A DNA stretch of 64,000 bases from the NCBI GenBank assembly GCA_944472155.2, contig OX235277.1, positions 38,202,804 through 38,266,803 of the forward strand. The letters run 5' to 3'. The stretch's first letter is position 1. Each line of letters begins with the position of its first letter. Positions 33,086 through 46,181 of this stretch are shown here, piece by piece. The translations under genes and the position numbers were made by a program. The stretch comes from Trichobilharzia szidati (Eukaryota; Platyhelminthes; Trematoda; Strigeidida; Schistosomatidae). The notes beneath the pieces were generated by a model. That model did no database searches, was not told the DNA's origin, and worked only from the letters and a program-made list of their open reading frames with translations.

Positions 33086-34510
33086 ATGGTAAGATAAGCT
33101 GTAGTTTTCCATTGACATTAAAGATGTAAGAAAAGCATAATGAACATCTTCATAATCACTTAAAATGTTCAGAAAAGTGATTTTTTTATTATCTTCATGT
33201 AACAAGACAAACGTCGTCTTGGTACTCTAGATCAACTACTGTCTCCAATATGGATGTTAGTCCTTGTGAAGTAAAATTTAGGAACAGAGATCTTTATGAG
33301 CATCTCCATGGTAAATCTGAATAAATATAGGAACATTCATGACAAGATTTGTCTTACATGAATGAATAGCCTCATGGATGTCTGCTTAAAGTCGATCACA
33401 TGTGATGTATTTAAGCGTCAGAATCCGTGAAATTACGTCCTTTAGAGAAACATTGTTACCAACCAAGATAGGGTGAATAATATCTGGTACCAATCTTTTC
33501 TAACCCTTCCTATATATAGTGGAAAGGCAAGATATCTATGTGACCAATGGAGAAAGACACCTTATTGTCTCCGAATTTCAACTTGAAAACAATATAACTC
33601 TGCCCTTAAACCCTTTCCAACTTTACTGTGAGAAAAAATGCTTGTAACTCTACAGCTGCTTAAAAGACCTACGCAGCATGACAACGCGTCCAGGAATAGT
33701 CGTGCTGCTATAGTTTGCTGACTCCCTGTGACATGTTAGAGTGAACACAGTTGAGATAACACCTGCTTGTCAGATAAGCGCGAAGATATTGATTGAGATA
33801 ATTATCAACCCTAAGTCAATGAATGAATAACAGCAAAACGAGGCACAGCATATATGAGCAAATAGCTAATAAGGCTAATTTTACTACCATTATTTAAACA
33901 CAAGCTCTTTATAACATTTGCCTCAAGAGATAAGTCTTAAGGGCTAATTCCAACCCTGGTTATAATAATATAATCACTGCAATCAATGAATTAGATGTAT
34001 GCACAAAAAATAGCCACATCTGGCTTTGATAGAGGATTTCTTCCTTGTTAGTATGAAGAATAATACCCTTGCACCAGCTATCCAGAGATTCAGCTTTCAT
34101 TAAAGATATGATGACGCTCCAATCATATCTGATAAGTATGATTTGCAAAACACCCTTAGAGTATATGATAACGTTAGAAAAGAAATACATTACTAAACTT
34201 CATTTTCCGACACGTCACTCACAAAAAGAGTTTGTGGATCACTAAAAAGATTAACTTATAAAAACTATACATGCATTGGACAAGTGATTACCTCTCTCGA
34301 GTGTATTTACATGTCCACCTGCCGTTACCTGACTAGATACATAAAACGCATGTTCGACAACAGTTCGAAGCCTAACTGAACAAAGGAGTACTTACAAATA
34401 TTTACTCTATCATCTGATAGAATTTAGTGGATCATTGTCACGCAGCCCGTTACTTTTTTCAGCACTTGACAGGATCATGTGTGTGAGTGCGTTTCATTTG
34501 ATTAGCAGAA
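33086..34510. other. Upstream of visible Argonaute exon 1; nothing recognised
   Basis: There are only short open frames and no repeat family that I could match. It could be a 5' intron or promoter of Argonaute, but no exon is evident. Confidence 0.4.
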
Positions 34511-34519
34511 ACCTGAACT

Positions 34520-35120
34520 CTGGTGCTGCTGCTGGTTGATGTGTGCGCCTAGGTCACAAATTCGAAGCCCACCTCACCTACCATGATTTAGGTCGGTAGC
34601 TCCTGAACAAAAGGTGTCGCTCATCGTCAACTGTATGGCAATAAGAGTGGTTGTTGAGTAACACCTGATGTCTTCCATTCTTACTTAGGCACAGTGGTAG
34701 AGTATAATCCCATCACAGAATAATTTTATTTGATAAAAGCAAACACTGACTCAGTATTAATTACTGATGACATCTACAGCACAAATTATTACTGCTCATA
34801 GTCACATCGAGGCACTCACATAATTTGCTTAGTTTAGATAATTCCGTAATCTGCCCTTTTGATTTTATTGGTAGTAATATTTTTCATATCTCTGGTACTG
34901 GCGGCATTCCTAGCGCACATGTTAGGTGTAAGCTGAATAAACAAAGATTCAGTGATAAGCCGCTCACCACCTACCTACATTACTTTTAAGAACCACAGCT
35001 TTATCCGACCATGTTGTCATTGCGTTAATGCATGCATGGCAATTGCCGAGTGTTTCTCTAAACTATTCATCTTCGTGAGTTCAGTCATTCTACATTTAGG
35101 TAATTTCTTGTGTTTTGATC
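34520..35120 (-). mobile_element. Penelope-like element, terminal and non-coding part
   Basis: Positions 34685-34830 and 34840-35120 run parallel to 62585-62760 and 62940-63250 (GTGGTAGAGTATAAT..., ACTGATGAC, AGCACAAATTATT; later GTGTTAGGTGTA...GATTCAGT). It carries no coding remnant. Confidence 0.6.
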
Positions 35121-38100
35121 ATCGTCATTAATATATAATGCTGCATGAGTGACTGCTTTCACCAAATGAATTTGTTACTTTCCCCAAAAACTTTTTTCAC
35201 TTTTAGTGACAGCAGTTTATTCCTATGGCGTTTTCGACATTGCTACATCAGACTTAACTAATTAACATTTTTATTTCTGAATGTAATTGTCCTTTCTCTA
35301 TGATCAGTCGTAGCACCTATTTACTGATGTTTGTTGTACTTTATTTTACCTCCACTTGTATTTTGGCAACGTTAAACCTTAGACACCTAAAAGATGCAAA
35401 CGCGCCACTGACCTTAGGATGCCCAGTCATAGCAAGGTTGTGAAACCAGGTAAATAACAATAAACACATGAAGAAAAGCGTTGATATCAAACAGCATATC
35501 TAATCAGACTAATTTGGGGTTTAGGCCAGGAACAGATTATAGTTAGGTTGACCTAAGTGCAAAGGTATGAGGGTTAGTTTAAGCATATATCGGGGTTTGG
35601 GTCAGTCTAGGGACAAATTAAAGTTAATTTGGGGTTAGATTTGGGAAATACAAGGATTACGGGCCCGAATTTGCTTTTTAGTGCACATACTTGTCCCAAG
35701 ACCATTGTTATATATGTGCCACTTGGGTGTCTAAATTTGAAATATGTCCAAATTTTTAATCGACTTGCGATTCGTAATTATTTCAACCAATATTAACGCG
35801 TCAGTGTTTTCAATTACTGCCAAAGTTTATTTAAAAATATTTGTTATTAACTGATCTAGCGCTTTGATAAATATTATTGCACAGCTATGAAAATGAAGTG
35901 GTCCCAAAGAATTTTTTGTTTAATCTTTTATTTTTCATTTGACATAAAATTTAGAATTGCTATAAAGGAGTTCTTGCATCTTATTTTTACTCTCCTAAAT
36001 CCGTTATTATAAGAAAAACAACTGACGGACATCTTATATTCTTGGAGTATTTTTTTCCACTTGCAACTTTATAGCGTCACTTGAAAAAGATTTACTTTTC
36101 GCTTTCGGATAGCAAATGTTTCAGTAAGGTGAAGGAGTATAACATATGTTGCGTTCGCGACTATTAGTCATGACTACAGAACAAAATATCATCATAACCT
36201 GACATAAAACCTCCGTTTATTCTAAATCTATGGTAGAAGTCATACTAATTCTATTAACCTTCACTAGGAATATGCTATTATATTAAGCTCAGTTTCACAA
36301 GACGATGAGCAAGCATTCATCCCATTTGCTGACAGTCAAACGTTTGTAATGGCAAACATATCAGTAGAGCTGTCTTACCAAAGAAGTGATGCTATAACAC
36401 CTCATCACAAGTTTTCTTATCATGCAAAATAATGTTGTCTTGAAAATCACCTGATTGATATGATCACTAGTGCCGTAGAATGAATCTCCACCAGCTGTAT
36501 CAGAGGCCATTCGGGTTAGCTCATAAGTGTGCAAACGTCTAATATTTACATCAAAATATCTGAAAAAATTACGGAATGATCGAACTACATAATATTAACT
36601 GGACTATGAGCAACAACACAACGTGTAGAGAATACTTCTAAACAAAGACTCCGATTTGTAAACGCGTAGAACCTGCTCTAAGAATAAGCACGTAAGGTAG
36701 TGTGTTTTATCGTAGACGAACGGACAGTTAGTTCATAAAAATGACCTGTCTAAATTGTGACACCTGAGGCATGACACCTAGTAGAAGTCACCAGTAGAAT
36801 TGGAAAACTCTAAGAGAATTCTAAAATCATGCAAGGAAAATGTGTCACTTAGTATAAGAAATGAGACTGGCAACTCCTGTGTACCAAAAATAACTTGCGA
36901 ATAACAGTAATTGATCTTATAGATACAGACTAGTACATAAACGAGCACAAAGAAAACCATCTTGTGAATAATTTGCATTAAAAAAATCAGCTTACTGTAG
37001 CTCTGAGTAATCTCTTTTACAGAGGATGTAAAGAGATGAGTTGGTGGATTATAAATGGTCCCATACATGTTCAACATCCTTGGGCGTTAACAAAACCGAA
37101 ACCCAGGTTGTAAGAACCGCCTTGCCAAATGAACTTGAGCACGTCAATGTACAATATGCAAAGCTGACGGCTGGGCTTTTTCGACACGGAGGGTTGAAAT
37201 TTGGTTTGGAAAATCTTTAATGAATAATTTTTAATAAATCCGTGTCATATGTTGTCTGAATTGACGGAAACTTGTATATTCCATCATGTCATCTTGGTGT
37301 CAGCGTCATGTGGTCTGACTGACACACACTCTTAGCTTATTGGTTTCAATGGCTTGTGTTTCAGACAAAATGTTTTGGAATATTGCTGAAATGAGCAGGA
37401 TGGGATAGTTGGAGGGTAATGTCATCTACACAAAAAGTCTAGTTTATTTAGAAGTTACACTTTTAGCATAGTATCATTCAATGAAGATTTCGCAAATCAC
37501 TGGATATCACCACAGCGTATTTTCGTGTGAGGCATAGTACTATTTGACAAGTGAATGCTATCAAAACATAGAAATCACCCAAGAATTCTAACAGAAGTTA
37601 TTGTGTAAATGTATTTTCCACCGTATATGTTTGAACAGGAATAATCGCAAGTTGAAGGGTTATCTATGGGTGGATTTAACATTTAGTTGCACTGATTGGA
37701 ACAGTATAATGTGGGCTATGTGAGTCCAATACCTACACTTTATCAGTTGTATTATTGGCTGATTATTTGCAGCTAGACTTGTAAAAATAGGAGATTCTCA
37801 AGATTGTTGCAAGTGAAGTGAAGAAGGTAGCTATTCATTTAATTTGCGTCAATGTATCACTTAATGCATCAATTAGGTTCATAGCATTATTATGCACATG
37901 AGATGCGTTCATTATGAGAACTTAATTTAGTAAGCTGTCAATCTACTATACCATTTTCACCGATAATGTAAAGCTCATGTTTTGGATCAGCAATAATGGG
38001 GGTGAATTCGTTCTAGAATTTCAAGCTACATGAAGCGATACAGACGAAGTATGATGGTAGATTGTCTAGGCCGAATTAAGCGGCATCGAGAGCTCTAGAT

Positions 38101-38890
38101 CAGATTTATCAAATGAGATTCATCCTTGTTTAGTTAAGATTCTCTCACAACATACCAGGAGTTCTTTATCTGACAATAGGCACATTTATGCTATTCTCAC
38201 CTGATGTGAAAAATGAAAGGCTTCTTCAACTTCAGCACAAGTTATGTTCTCCGGGCCTAATATTTACTTCGAAAACCTTGCAAATATCAATTTTGACAGC
38301 GCTTTCTCCCGTAGATTGGCTGGTAGATTGTCGCATGCTATGAACATGAACATGAAAGACATTATTTCTTCCAGATTTCTACGTATTTAATAAATACTTG
38401 AACCAGCAACAGAAGAGGCAACCAAAACATGAACCCAAAAAACAGCTTCCGCCACCAAGACGTGTTCATATGCATAACTTCCAAAGCTTCCAAACAGTAC
38501 TATTCAATTAGCTGATGAAAAATAACGAGAGCATTGCAACGAGGAATGAAAGCGACATATGAAACAATTGTAATTAAATGAATGGACTGACCAGGTTGCA
38601 AACCTCTTGAAACAAACCACATAAATGATTTTAACGGAAAGGAGGACCAAAATGACATCAAACGCAACATTATTCTAAATCAAAATAAGCTGCGATTAAC
38701 TGCAGGATAAATATAAAAACTAATGTGTGAACGAACGACCAGCAAACAGCAATCCAAAATGGCAGACTAACATGGATGAAAATGTCCTCCAAGTGCCTTG
38801 TCCATCTGATGACCTTGGACGTGCGTGATAATTTTAGCCGAAATGATTTCAGATTTGGATTTTAGATGGCATATTTTGAGCAAACTGAGC
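35121..38890. other. Long stretch without recognised genes
   Basis: Positions 35510-35670 are rich in GGGTTTAG/GGGTTAG-like G clusters, but not in tandem. I found no coding pattern, RNA gene or known element in the rest. Confidence 0.4.
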
Positions 38891-38899
38891 AAACTTGAT

Positions 38900-38968
38900 C
38901 GTGCCTGTAAAAATGGCATGCATTTTCATGTAAATTTATGTTTATATGAAAATATAAATTATTATTAT
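38900..38968 (+). repeat. 69-bp repeat identical to 49909-49977
   Basis: It starts CGTGCCTGTAAAAATGGCAT and ends in ATT repeats. It looks like the 3' end of a non-LTR element. Confidence 0.6.
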
Positions 38969-38984
38969 ATAGGAAAAATCTATG

Positions 38985-39145
38985 GAATAAAGGGGGACAT
39001 TTCTGGGAAAACGGTGAAGCAAAGGAGCTATTTTTTAAAAAGGGGAAAAACCGAATAAATAGGACAATGAGGGGAAATGTCTTAGAGAGGGGAAATAAGC
39101 CAAATAAAGGGGTCAATGAGGGGAAACTATGAAACAGTTTATTGT
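38985..39145 (+). repeat. G-rich GGGGAAA-type repeats, left flank of CACTA-like element
   Basis: ATAAAGGGGGACATTTCTGG and several AGGGGAAA units. Similar units occur at 44280-44370 beyond the element's right side. Confidence 0.4.
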
Positions 39146-39699
39146 ACAAGGGAGGTTAGTGATAAATTGTAAGTAGTTCAATTTTTCTGTCGAAATTACG
39201 TTACGAGTACTTCAATCGATGCGTTTTTATTATATCGACAATTTCCTGTTGAATCTTTTCGCAAAGTCAGACAAGCAGAACATAGAAGGAATTACTAACA
39301 CTTAAAAGGAACAGCATTAGAAGTAACCCGAAAACTTAAGCGCTTACCTTCATACACTAATCAAGACAGACCCAAACGCATGCACACATACACATACTTT
39401 AAGAATAGTGGCCACCAGCATTGGATTGCATTCACGCTGAGAAATCGACCTGTGACTTGTTATTATCACTTTGACTGTGATAATCTAATGGGTCAATGTA
39501 CTTGCTAATAATGTCACAAATATCTTTGAAAGTTAATAAAATCTCTGAGTTTTACCAAACCAGATGGTGTAACTCATCGTTTGAGAAAGAAAGTGTTATA
39601 TGTGGGTTCGTGCTTACTAACCAATCAATGGAGTTTATGAAAACATAAGTGGTCAATGTTAATCGCAGCGTAACAAAATCTTTCGTTTAGTTTGATTCC

Positions 39700-41640
39700 A
39701 GTCACCCATTGTGTGCGCACTTTTAAACTGCACACAATGCAGGTAAGTGGTCGCTGTGGTTCATTTTTAGTTTTTCCTGGTCTAACTATAAATAACCTTT
39801 ATTAGGTTTGAAAAGATTACGTCAGTTTAACCAAAGTTTGAACTGCCATAACAGAAGGTATTATCGTATCTATGAGCGGTTACTGGCCGAGATCTCGGTA
39901 ACATCGACGTTACCGGAGGCTGTCACATCTGCTGTCTTTCCTGTGAACGTCAAGTTTTCCTCAATGGAAGCCGAGGTAAGGCCATCGCCACCTTGTGGCA
40001 GTTTAACACCAGCTGCCAGTACTTCACAAACGTGCCCACAGGTGTCTTCCGAACGTCATGAAATGACAAGTACGCTACTAAAAATCATGGCTACCACGAA
40101 CATGTCGCAAGCAAACGGTAACAAAATCTTGATGATCTTCGGTGAGAGACGAACTAAACTACCTACAGTTATTAGAAGTAAGTGGCTCTTGTGAGTCGAG
40201 ACCAGTTGGAGGCATAATCTATTGCCACATCGGTCTCAGGAAATGTTTGCAGCACTACACGGAGATGTCTCTGGTTGAAGGTCTCTACGGCATGATCGAA
40301 CCACAATTGAATGTCGGTGGATTGTCCATCTCGAAGTCTTCTAACCAGTAGCTATGGCAACTTTAAGGTAGAATTACGGCACCTTTCCTAAGTAGTTTAT
40401 TCCTGATAGGTATATACGGTGGTGCTAGCAAACCTAGCAGTTATAAAGAGCTATGCGATGACTTAGTATCTAAGCTAGATGATATATTAAGTCAAGGCAC
40501 ACAGTTTACCAAACTGAATAGGCATCTCAGCGTTAGTTTGAGAGCCATCATCTGTGATGCACCGGCTAGAGCGGACGTGGAAATCATAGTAGGCCATAAT
40601 GCCAGTGCAGGTTGTGACAAATGTACGGTTACAGGAAGGAAAATTTTATTTTATTTATTTTGATTACAGCTTGATGCCACACCGTATTTTCAGTACAAGA
40701 ATGGAATTTTCAGCATGGATATCGGTAGCCCAAATTCTACAGGCCGACCATAGATATCGGGCGTGCGTCGGCAGGCAATCGAACCCCGGACCATGTGCAT
40801 GGTCGGCGAGAGTCCTAACTACTGTGCCACCGATGCACCGACGGCAGAATGACATTTGAAAACGAAGTTTTCCACCTAGGACAGATGACAGCTTCCATAA
40901 AAGACTGTAGTCAAGTCACCACCGCGAACAGTGTGCTTTTGAGGTTTTAAACATTGGTATGGTTAAGTGCTTCCCTACTGACCCAATGCATCTAGTCTAT
41001 TTAGGGGTAGGAGGAAGCTTATAAGTCTCTGGCAAGACTCAACCAAAAAGGAGAGGCACATAAACCGGCGCTTACTTGAAATCATTAACGGGAGGATACT
41101 AACTTGTGTTAGAATGATACCCATGGACTTCTCAAGAAAGTATAGGGGGTTCACAGAAGTCAGTAGCTGGAAGGCCACTGAATGTCTCATCTTTCTCCTT
41201 TACTTAGGGAAACTAAGCCGCCCAGAATAAACAGCAACTTCCAAAGACTTAGTTTAGCAGTTTACCTTATCTTGCACAAGAACTTCTATCGGAATCACTT
41301 GGAAGGTTGCAGATATGAGATAGTAAACTTCGTCAATAGGTTTGAAGTTATTTGTGGCATGGAGAACTTAGTCTACAATATTCGTTGTCTGCAACACTAA
41401 GCCTCAGGTGTTAATGAAACAGGACTTTTAGAAACGTTCTCAGCTTTCCTATTTGAGTCTTAAATGCAGAAAACTAGGCGTTCTGTACACTCCCACAATG
41501 CGGCGCTAAGCAGGAGGCATTAAAGTTTGCTGAAAAAGTATTTAACGATTGCAAATCCAGGGCACTAGACAAGTGCGTTTTAAATAACTGTGGAGTAGAT
41601 GTAGACAGGCGAAAAATTCGCACCAGGCGTACGGTTATAA
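39700..41640 (+). pseudogene. CACTA-like (Tnp2-type) transposase, decayed
   Basis: Pieces in order: KRLRQFNQSLNCHNRRYYR (39808, after intron-like gtaagt at 39735 and acceptor at 39805); RDELNYLQLLEVSGSCESRP and HIGLRKCLQHY (40145); LIGIYGGASKPS (40405); LRAIICDAPARADVE and CDKCTV (to 40635); a SINE; RMTFENEVFHLGQM; MVKCFPTDPMHLVYLGV (40960); after a frameshift RKLISLWQDSTKK and MDFSRKYRGFTEVSSWKATE; then LLETFSAFLFESYM. The ICDAPARA, DPMHLVYLGV and FSAFxFE motifs in this order fit animal CACTA/Tnp2-like transposases, a superfamily reported in Schistosoma. Several stops and frameshifts make it a pseudogene. Confidence 0.7.
40645..40837 (-). repeat. tRNA-derived SINE inside the CACTA transposase
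   Basis: It is the same family as 10236-10425: minus head GTCGGTGGCACAGTAG, tail AATAAATAAAATAAAA at 40645-40660. It separates CDKCTV from RMTFENE of the transposase. I found no clear target-site duplication. Confidence 0.8.
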
Positions 41641-43106
41641 CTTCGCCATAGCCTTCAATTGACCTGGTCTCACAACGCAGATACACAAGGAAAGACTAAC
41701 ATTCAGACCTTGTGTAGCTGCTTGTGATTTCTTTGACCTGCCATTTAACTCATCTAATATTGGAATATTGAAATGTTCAGAGTGGTGCCTGAGAGTCTAG
41801 AAATTAAGCCATCTGACATTATGTATAAGTGATTTGTATTTGTATAGACAAGTATGAAGTAGCAGTACCGTTGCCTCATACTTTTCCAGAACTTGTTTAG
41901 ATTGATTGAGTCAACCGTCGGCATTCCTGTGTTCAATGACAAGCGGACTAATCAGACTAAATTTTGTTGATATCATATATACCTATTTCTTACAGAACGA
42001 AGAGAAGACCTACGTCATGTTAGCAAAACCTGGTGTCAATGAATTTTTCCTAGACGCGAAAGAATGGATGGTGGCGGATCAGATGTGCGTGTATCACAGC
42101 AGTGTAACAGAGTCTGAAATCCAAGCATGTATAGACGCTGGACCGAATTGGCTCTACTCCCAGTCAGACGCTAGCCGGGACAGGTAACCATTTTGGTATT
42201 AACTACGTTCCCGTAATTAGACTCATTGTAGAAGCCAAGAATACCTTGTCGTCCATACTACGAATGCACAATACCATGGCAAGGTCAGATAATCACGAAG
42301 AGACCTTGCCCCTAACCAACATCAAACGTAATACAGAGTGGAGACAAATGATCACGCCTCGTACGTTTATGGCAGGGGAGGCACAGAGAGTGTGTGAGCC
42401 ATTTGGATACGCTAATGCCAATTTCATGGAAACCCTGATGTCACCGATAGCCAGGTAGCGTACTCATTTACTATTCTTATTCCTTCAGTACTTCCAGTAA
42501 ACAAATGCCAGTGGCGACGTCGTCACCAGTCACAGTCAATTCTGCAGCTTAAGTATGTTATTTTTAATTACTGATTACTTTGCGGTAGGGAAAACACGGA
42601 TTCCGTTTAATAAAGTGGTTACCGAGTTACAGTCTTCAAAGGATAAGTACAGTCCCCTATTAAAGTGGTGACGCAGTTGGTTTCACCCAATAGGTCGAGC
42701 AACGTGTCCGTCTTGGGAACCAGTAAGTCCACCATTGACGATAGTCAACTAGAATTCCCTTTGGCAACTGAAGAAGAGCTAAACCAACTAGAAGCGTCAC
42801 TGAAAACCTCAAAATTCAGAGATTCATTCGTAAGTTTACAACTGACCTTGGATTGCGTTTAGATGACAAAAATGGTTGGCAATTTATGATTTAGTCTTCG
42901 TTGAGAGAAATGCTCAATTACACTTGGAAGCCTAAGCCTTCAAGTCGCTTCATACCATGTGGAATACCAACGAAGTAAGCCCTCACAAAATGCAGCTTCT
43001 ATAAAGTCATAACGTGTAAGCTTGATTTATTTAAACATGTCCTTCAGCCGTCATTATTAGCAAATTCGTTTCTGCTACAATGCCCGAGGACGAATTAAGG
43101 GAGACT

Positions 43107-43349
43107 GTGATGATGTTAGGTGGTTGGAGGCAATCGGCAGGAAGCCTTGGATCTAGGTTTCGTGCTAGTTGGCACTCGTCAGCAAGACGTATCTGCAACC
43201 TTGAAGGAACTCATGTCCCTTCTGAGATTCGAACTCGCATCACCCAGTGCTGCAGTCAGAGACGTTACCACTGAGCTATTCGGGCCTCCTGTAGGACTGT
43301 GGTGGATTTTTTTGATTTGACACTAGTAACTAGTGTCAAATCAAAAAAA
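43107..43349 (-). repeat. tRNA-derived SINE with target-site duplication
   Basis: On minus, the tRNA-like head is GAATAGCTCAGTGG, with B box GAGTTCGAATCTC. The 11-bp TAAGGGAGACT occurs at 43096-43106 and again at 43350-43360, so the insertion is exactly bounded. It is the same family as 8873-9075 and 62390-62525. Confidence 0.85.
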
Positions 43350-43350
43350 T
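43306..43350. repeat. Perfect 22-bp inverted repeat with 1-bp spacer
   Basis: The arms are 43306-43327 and 43329-43350, centred on CACTAGTAACTAGTG. It forms the end of the SINE. Confidence 0.9.
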
Positions 43351-43450
43351 AAGGGAGACTTTGAAAGCCAACCCTAAAGCCTACTTCCACGGCATACGTG
43401 ATCATGTAGCGAAATTGGAGGCCGGCAAGGAGCAAGTATACATTTTAGGT

Positions 43451-46070
43451 TAATTAGAGTTACTATACAACAAACAGTTTCATTGTATGTATGTCACTCA
43501 ACGAAATCACGATTTAAGTCTTACAGGTTGCTGTAGACAATGAGAAGAGTAACCAGAGGATCTCTCGCGTAAGTGACAGTTTCATTAGATGAATGCTGTA
43601 AAGTCTATAATGCTACTGCCAGTAGAGTGTAATTGTCAACGTTACGGTAACTAGTGCTGTTAATTACATGAACTACCTGTTTATGTAGACAGCTGGTTCA
43701 GCAGTTAATGAATTTTCTATAATGACTCAATTATTATTGTATGCGTAGGGGAAAATTCAACGTTTAAAAGTAGACCTCAAGTGTGGCCATTTATTTACAA
43801 ACAGGTAGTTTGATTTCAACTCAATAATTAAGTAACTTTTTGCAGCTGAATAACCACGTTTACTATATTAATACGTCAAACCTCAGCATAAGTATGATCG
43901 TTGATTACTACCTTGCTTACTAGTTACTTGTTTCCTTTTCAGGATACTTCAGTGGATCTACTTGACGATGGCAGGCAGGCACAATGCGGAATTCACACTT
44001 CATGTTAAAAGACAATTATTCTACTTGTGTGTATTACTTGTAATTCTAGGTGTACATTAATCCTAATTAATTAATTTGCATAGTCGTTTTGGAATTTTTT
44101 CCTTTCCCTTCTAGACAACTGAAATATATATTTCTTCTCCTTTACGAACATTTATTTTAATGGCGATCGCCTGTTATTTATCAGCAGCCACGTTTCTGTT
44201 TACGAGAACATACACCACATTTAGAAAGCAGAAGCCTGAAGGTTAATTTCATTAGAAGAACAGTTGCTAGTTAGTTGACGTAAAGCGTATATGGGGGAAA
44301 TCAGCCTAATTAGGGTAAATATGTGGCATAAAAGGGGACATTGTGCGCAGTCTGGGAAAAGGGGGAAATTCTCTGCAAATTCATATTTACTTCCCGTTTT
44401 CTCTCCATGGAAGGTCCTGTTTTTATCCCCTTTTTGACACTTTGTTCCTTCTTTATTTGCGATTGGGGATTGTTTTGCTTATGATAAATTTTCCATTATG
44501 TTTCATAGCAAGGCCGCAATCTTAGCTTGAATGAATCAACGGGTTCTGAAAACTCCGACTGGTATATAATTCTATGAGGAGAACGAACATCTCAACGTAC
44601 ACGACATGATGGTGGTTTTCGGACTTTCGAATTATGTTGTTGTAATGGATCGACATCTAAATCGACGTGAAATTCATGTGATGTAAATGAAGTCACTCTG
44701 ACTCAAATATAACAGCGGGTGTTTTTACTTTGACCTCTCTGCTCTCGTAGTGCAGACTGCATTTCTTTTAACTGTCTACAAATTCATAAGTAGTGTTTCA
44801 CTTTAACCCTTTAGGTATGCCCCTCCATCCTGTATACGCAAATTCCTTTTCTGCTGACTGTTACACCTGCATAAGCTTACCTTACTTGGACGTGGTCATT
44901 AGCCTATACACTGGCATACACGCAACGCACACAACCTACCGCCTCAATTTTTATCTTTATCCTTGAGATAGTCATTCATCTATGTGAAGCTTACAGCCAG
45001 TACGAATGGGATCTAATACGAAAACGACACATGAGACTTCATTACCATGTATTCACTGTTATTCATAATCATTACTGTAAAGCGAATCATTACCATTATT
45101 TACCTTGGAGTTACCACACACATGTTTTGTACAATAACCTATTAACAGTCTCATTGGAAATAACCTTCAGAGTTCTGATGTCAACGGTTCCATGTTACTT
45201 TTAGAAAACACATATGCTGTCAATAACAATAATCATCTCATCTCCGGTGATATAACTGTAGAAGCTGGTGAGAAAGTTATCGAAATAAACATTCTTTGTT
45301 CAGTGATCAATCTTTTGAAATCTCTTTGAAATCTTCGTTAAGATCGAGTGTTACAGCAACCACGGGAATACTGGAGTTAACCTAGCGAGTTTAACCGCCT
45401 CATACTATAAGATGGTTCGTGCATAAGGGCCAGGAACCTAAAATGACATGTTTCTGAAGTAAATACTAATATATTCTCAGTTTTGTGCGTGAGGGACGTC
45501 AGTTTACAGGCATCATCAATATGAAAAATAACATACATGGAATAAGCATATTAACAATTTTTCACTGACACGGATATATGTGCAAGGAAAGGCAATGGAA
45601 TGATGTCAGTGAACACACTTTGCATAGTAAAAACAATCTTCATGATACAGTCCTAGGCACCATTATTGTTTGAATTTATCGAAAATGCATGTAACAACTG
45701 AAGGCTGCGTTACATGTGGTCAATATGGTGGGCTATTCACAGAAGTATAAAAGTGGCTTGTAAAACGTCAGCTTACCGACAACAATGTTTTCAGCAAATA
45801 TCATCTACAAGAGGCTCACTACAACAGTTAGTGTCCAGTTAAACATGCAAAGAAGCATTAGTGAATCACCATAATCAGTGACCGGTGGATTTTTTAATTC
45901 ATTTTGGTCAGGATTCAGAATGACTGCGAACTTATCCCCACCAAATGATGGAATAAACATGTGGGAGCAGAATATTACCATCGATTGAGTCAGTGAGATT
46001 AGCAGTGCAACTATCAGCATATTTTCATTACTTTTCAGATATCCTGATTTACTGACTATGTATCATTAAT
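43451..46070. other. No gene recognised
   Basis: 44280-44370 carries the G-rich ATAAAAGGGGACATT / GGGAAAAGGGGGAAA units also seen at 38985. A TTTTGTGCGTGAGGGAC motif at 45480 recurs near 55560. Nothing else was recognised. Confidence 0.4.
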
Positions 46071-46118
46071 GGGCCAAGTTAAACTTTAGACACCAGTAAC
46101 TACCAATCAGCGAACGAC
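46071..46118 (+). repeat. Merlin left terminal inverted repeat
   Basis: 48 bp, starting GGGCCAAGTTAAAC; it pairs with 47137-47184. Confidence 0.9.
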
Positions 46119-46181
46119 GTCGAATTTTCCAATGAGATTCACGAACGTAGTTCAATATTGTATAGCGCTTGATTCATTTCA

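Larger units (their letters stand above)
41996..43450 (+). pseudogene. Second open region of CACTA-like element, DUF4806-like
   Basis: An exon-like segment 41996-42183 (acceptor cttacag, donor gtaacc) encodes KTYVMLAKPGVNEFFLDAKE and CIDAGPNWLYSQ. A second starts about 42231 with AKNTLSSILRMHNTM. A third, near 42690-42835, encodes STIDDSQLEFPLATEEELNQ and LEASLKTSKFRDSF, resembling the LPxxTxEELxxLEexLxxxxFRxxL pattern of DUF4806. PEDELRET, a SINE, then TLKANPKAYFHGIRDHVAKL completes it at 43445. Such proteins often accompany animal CACTA-type transposases. Assignment is tentative. Confidence 0.45.

Noticed and set aside
35510..35670. Telomere-like GGGTTAG motifs
   Set aside because: The motifs are scattered and degenerate, not tandem arrays, so they are best explained by chance G-rich sequence.
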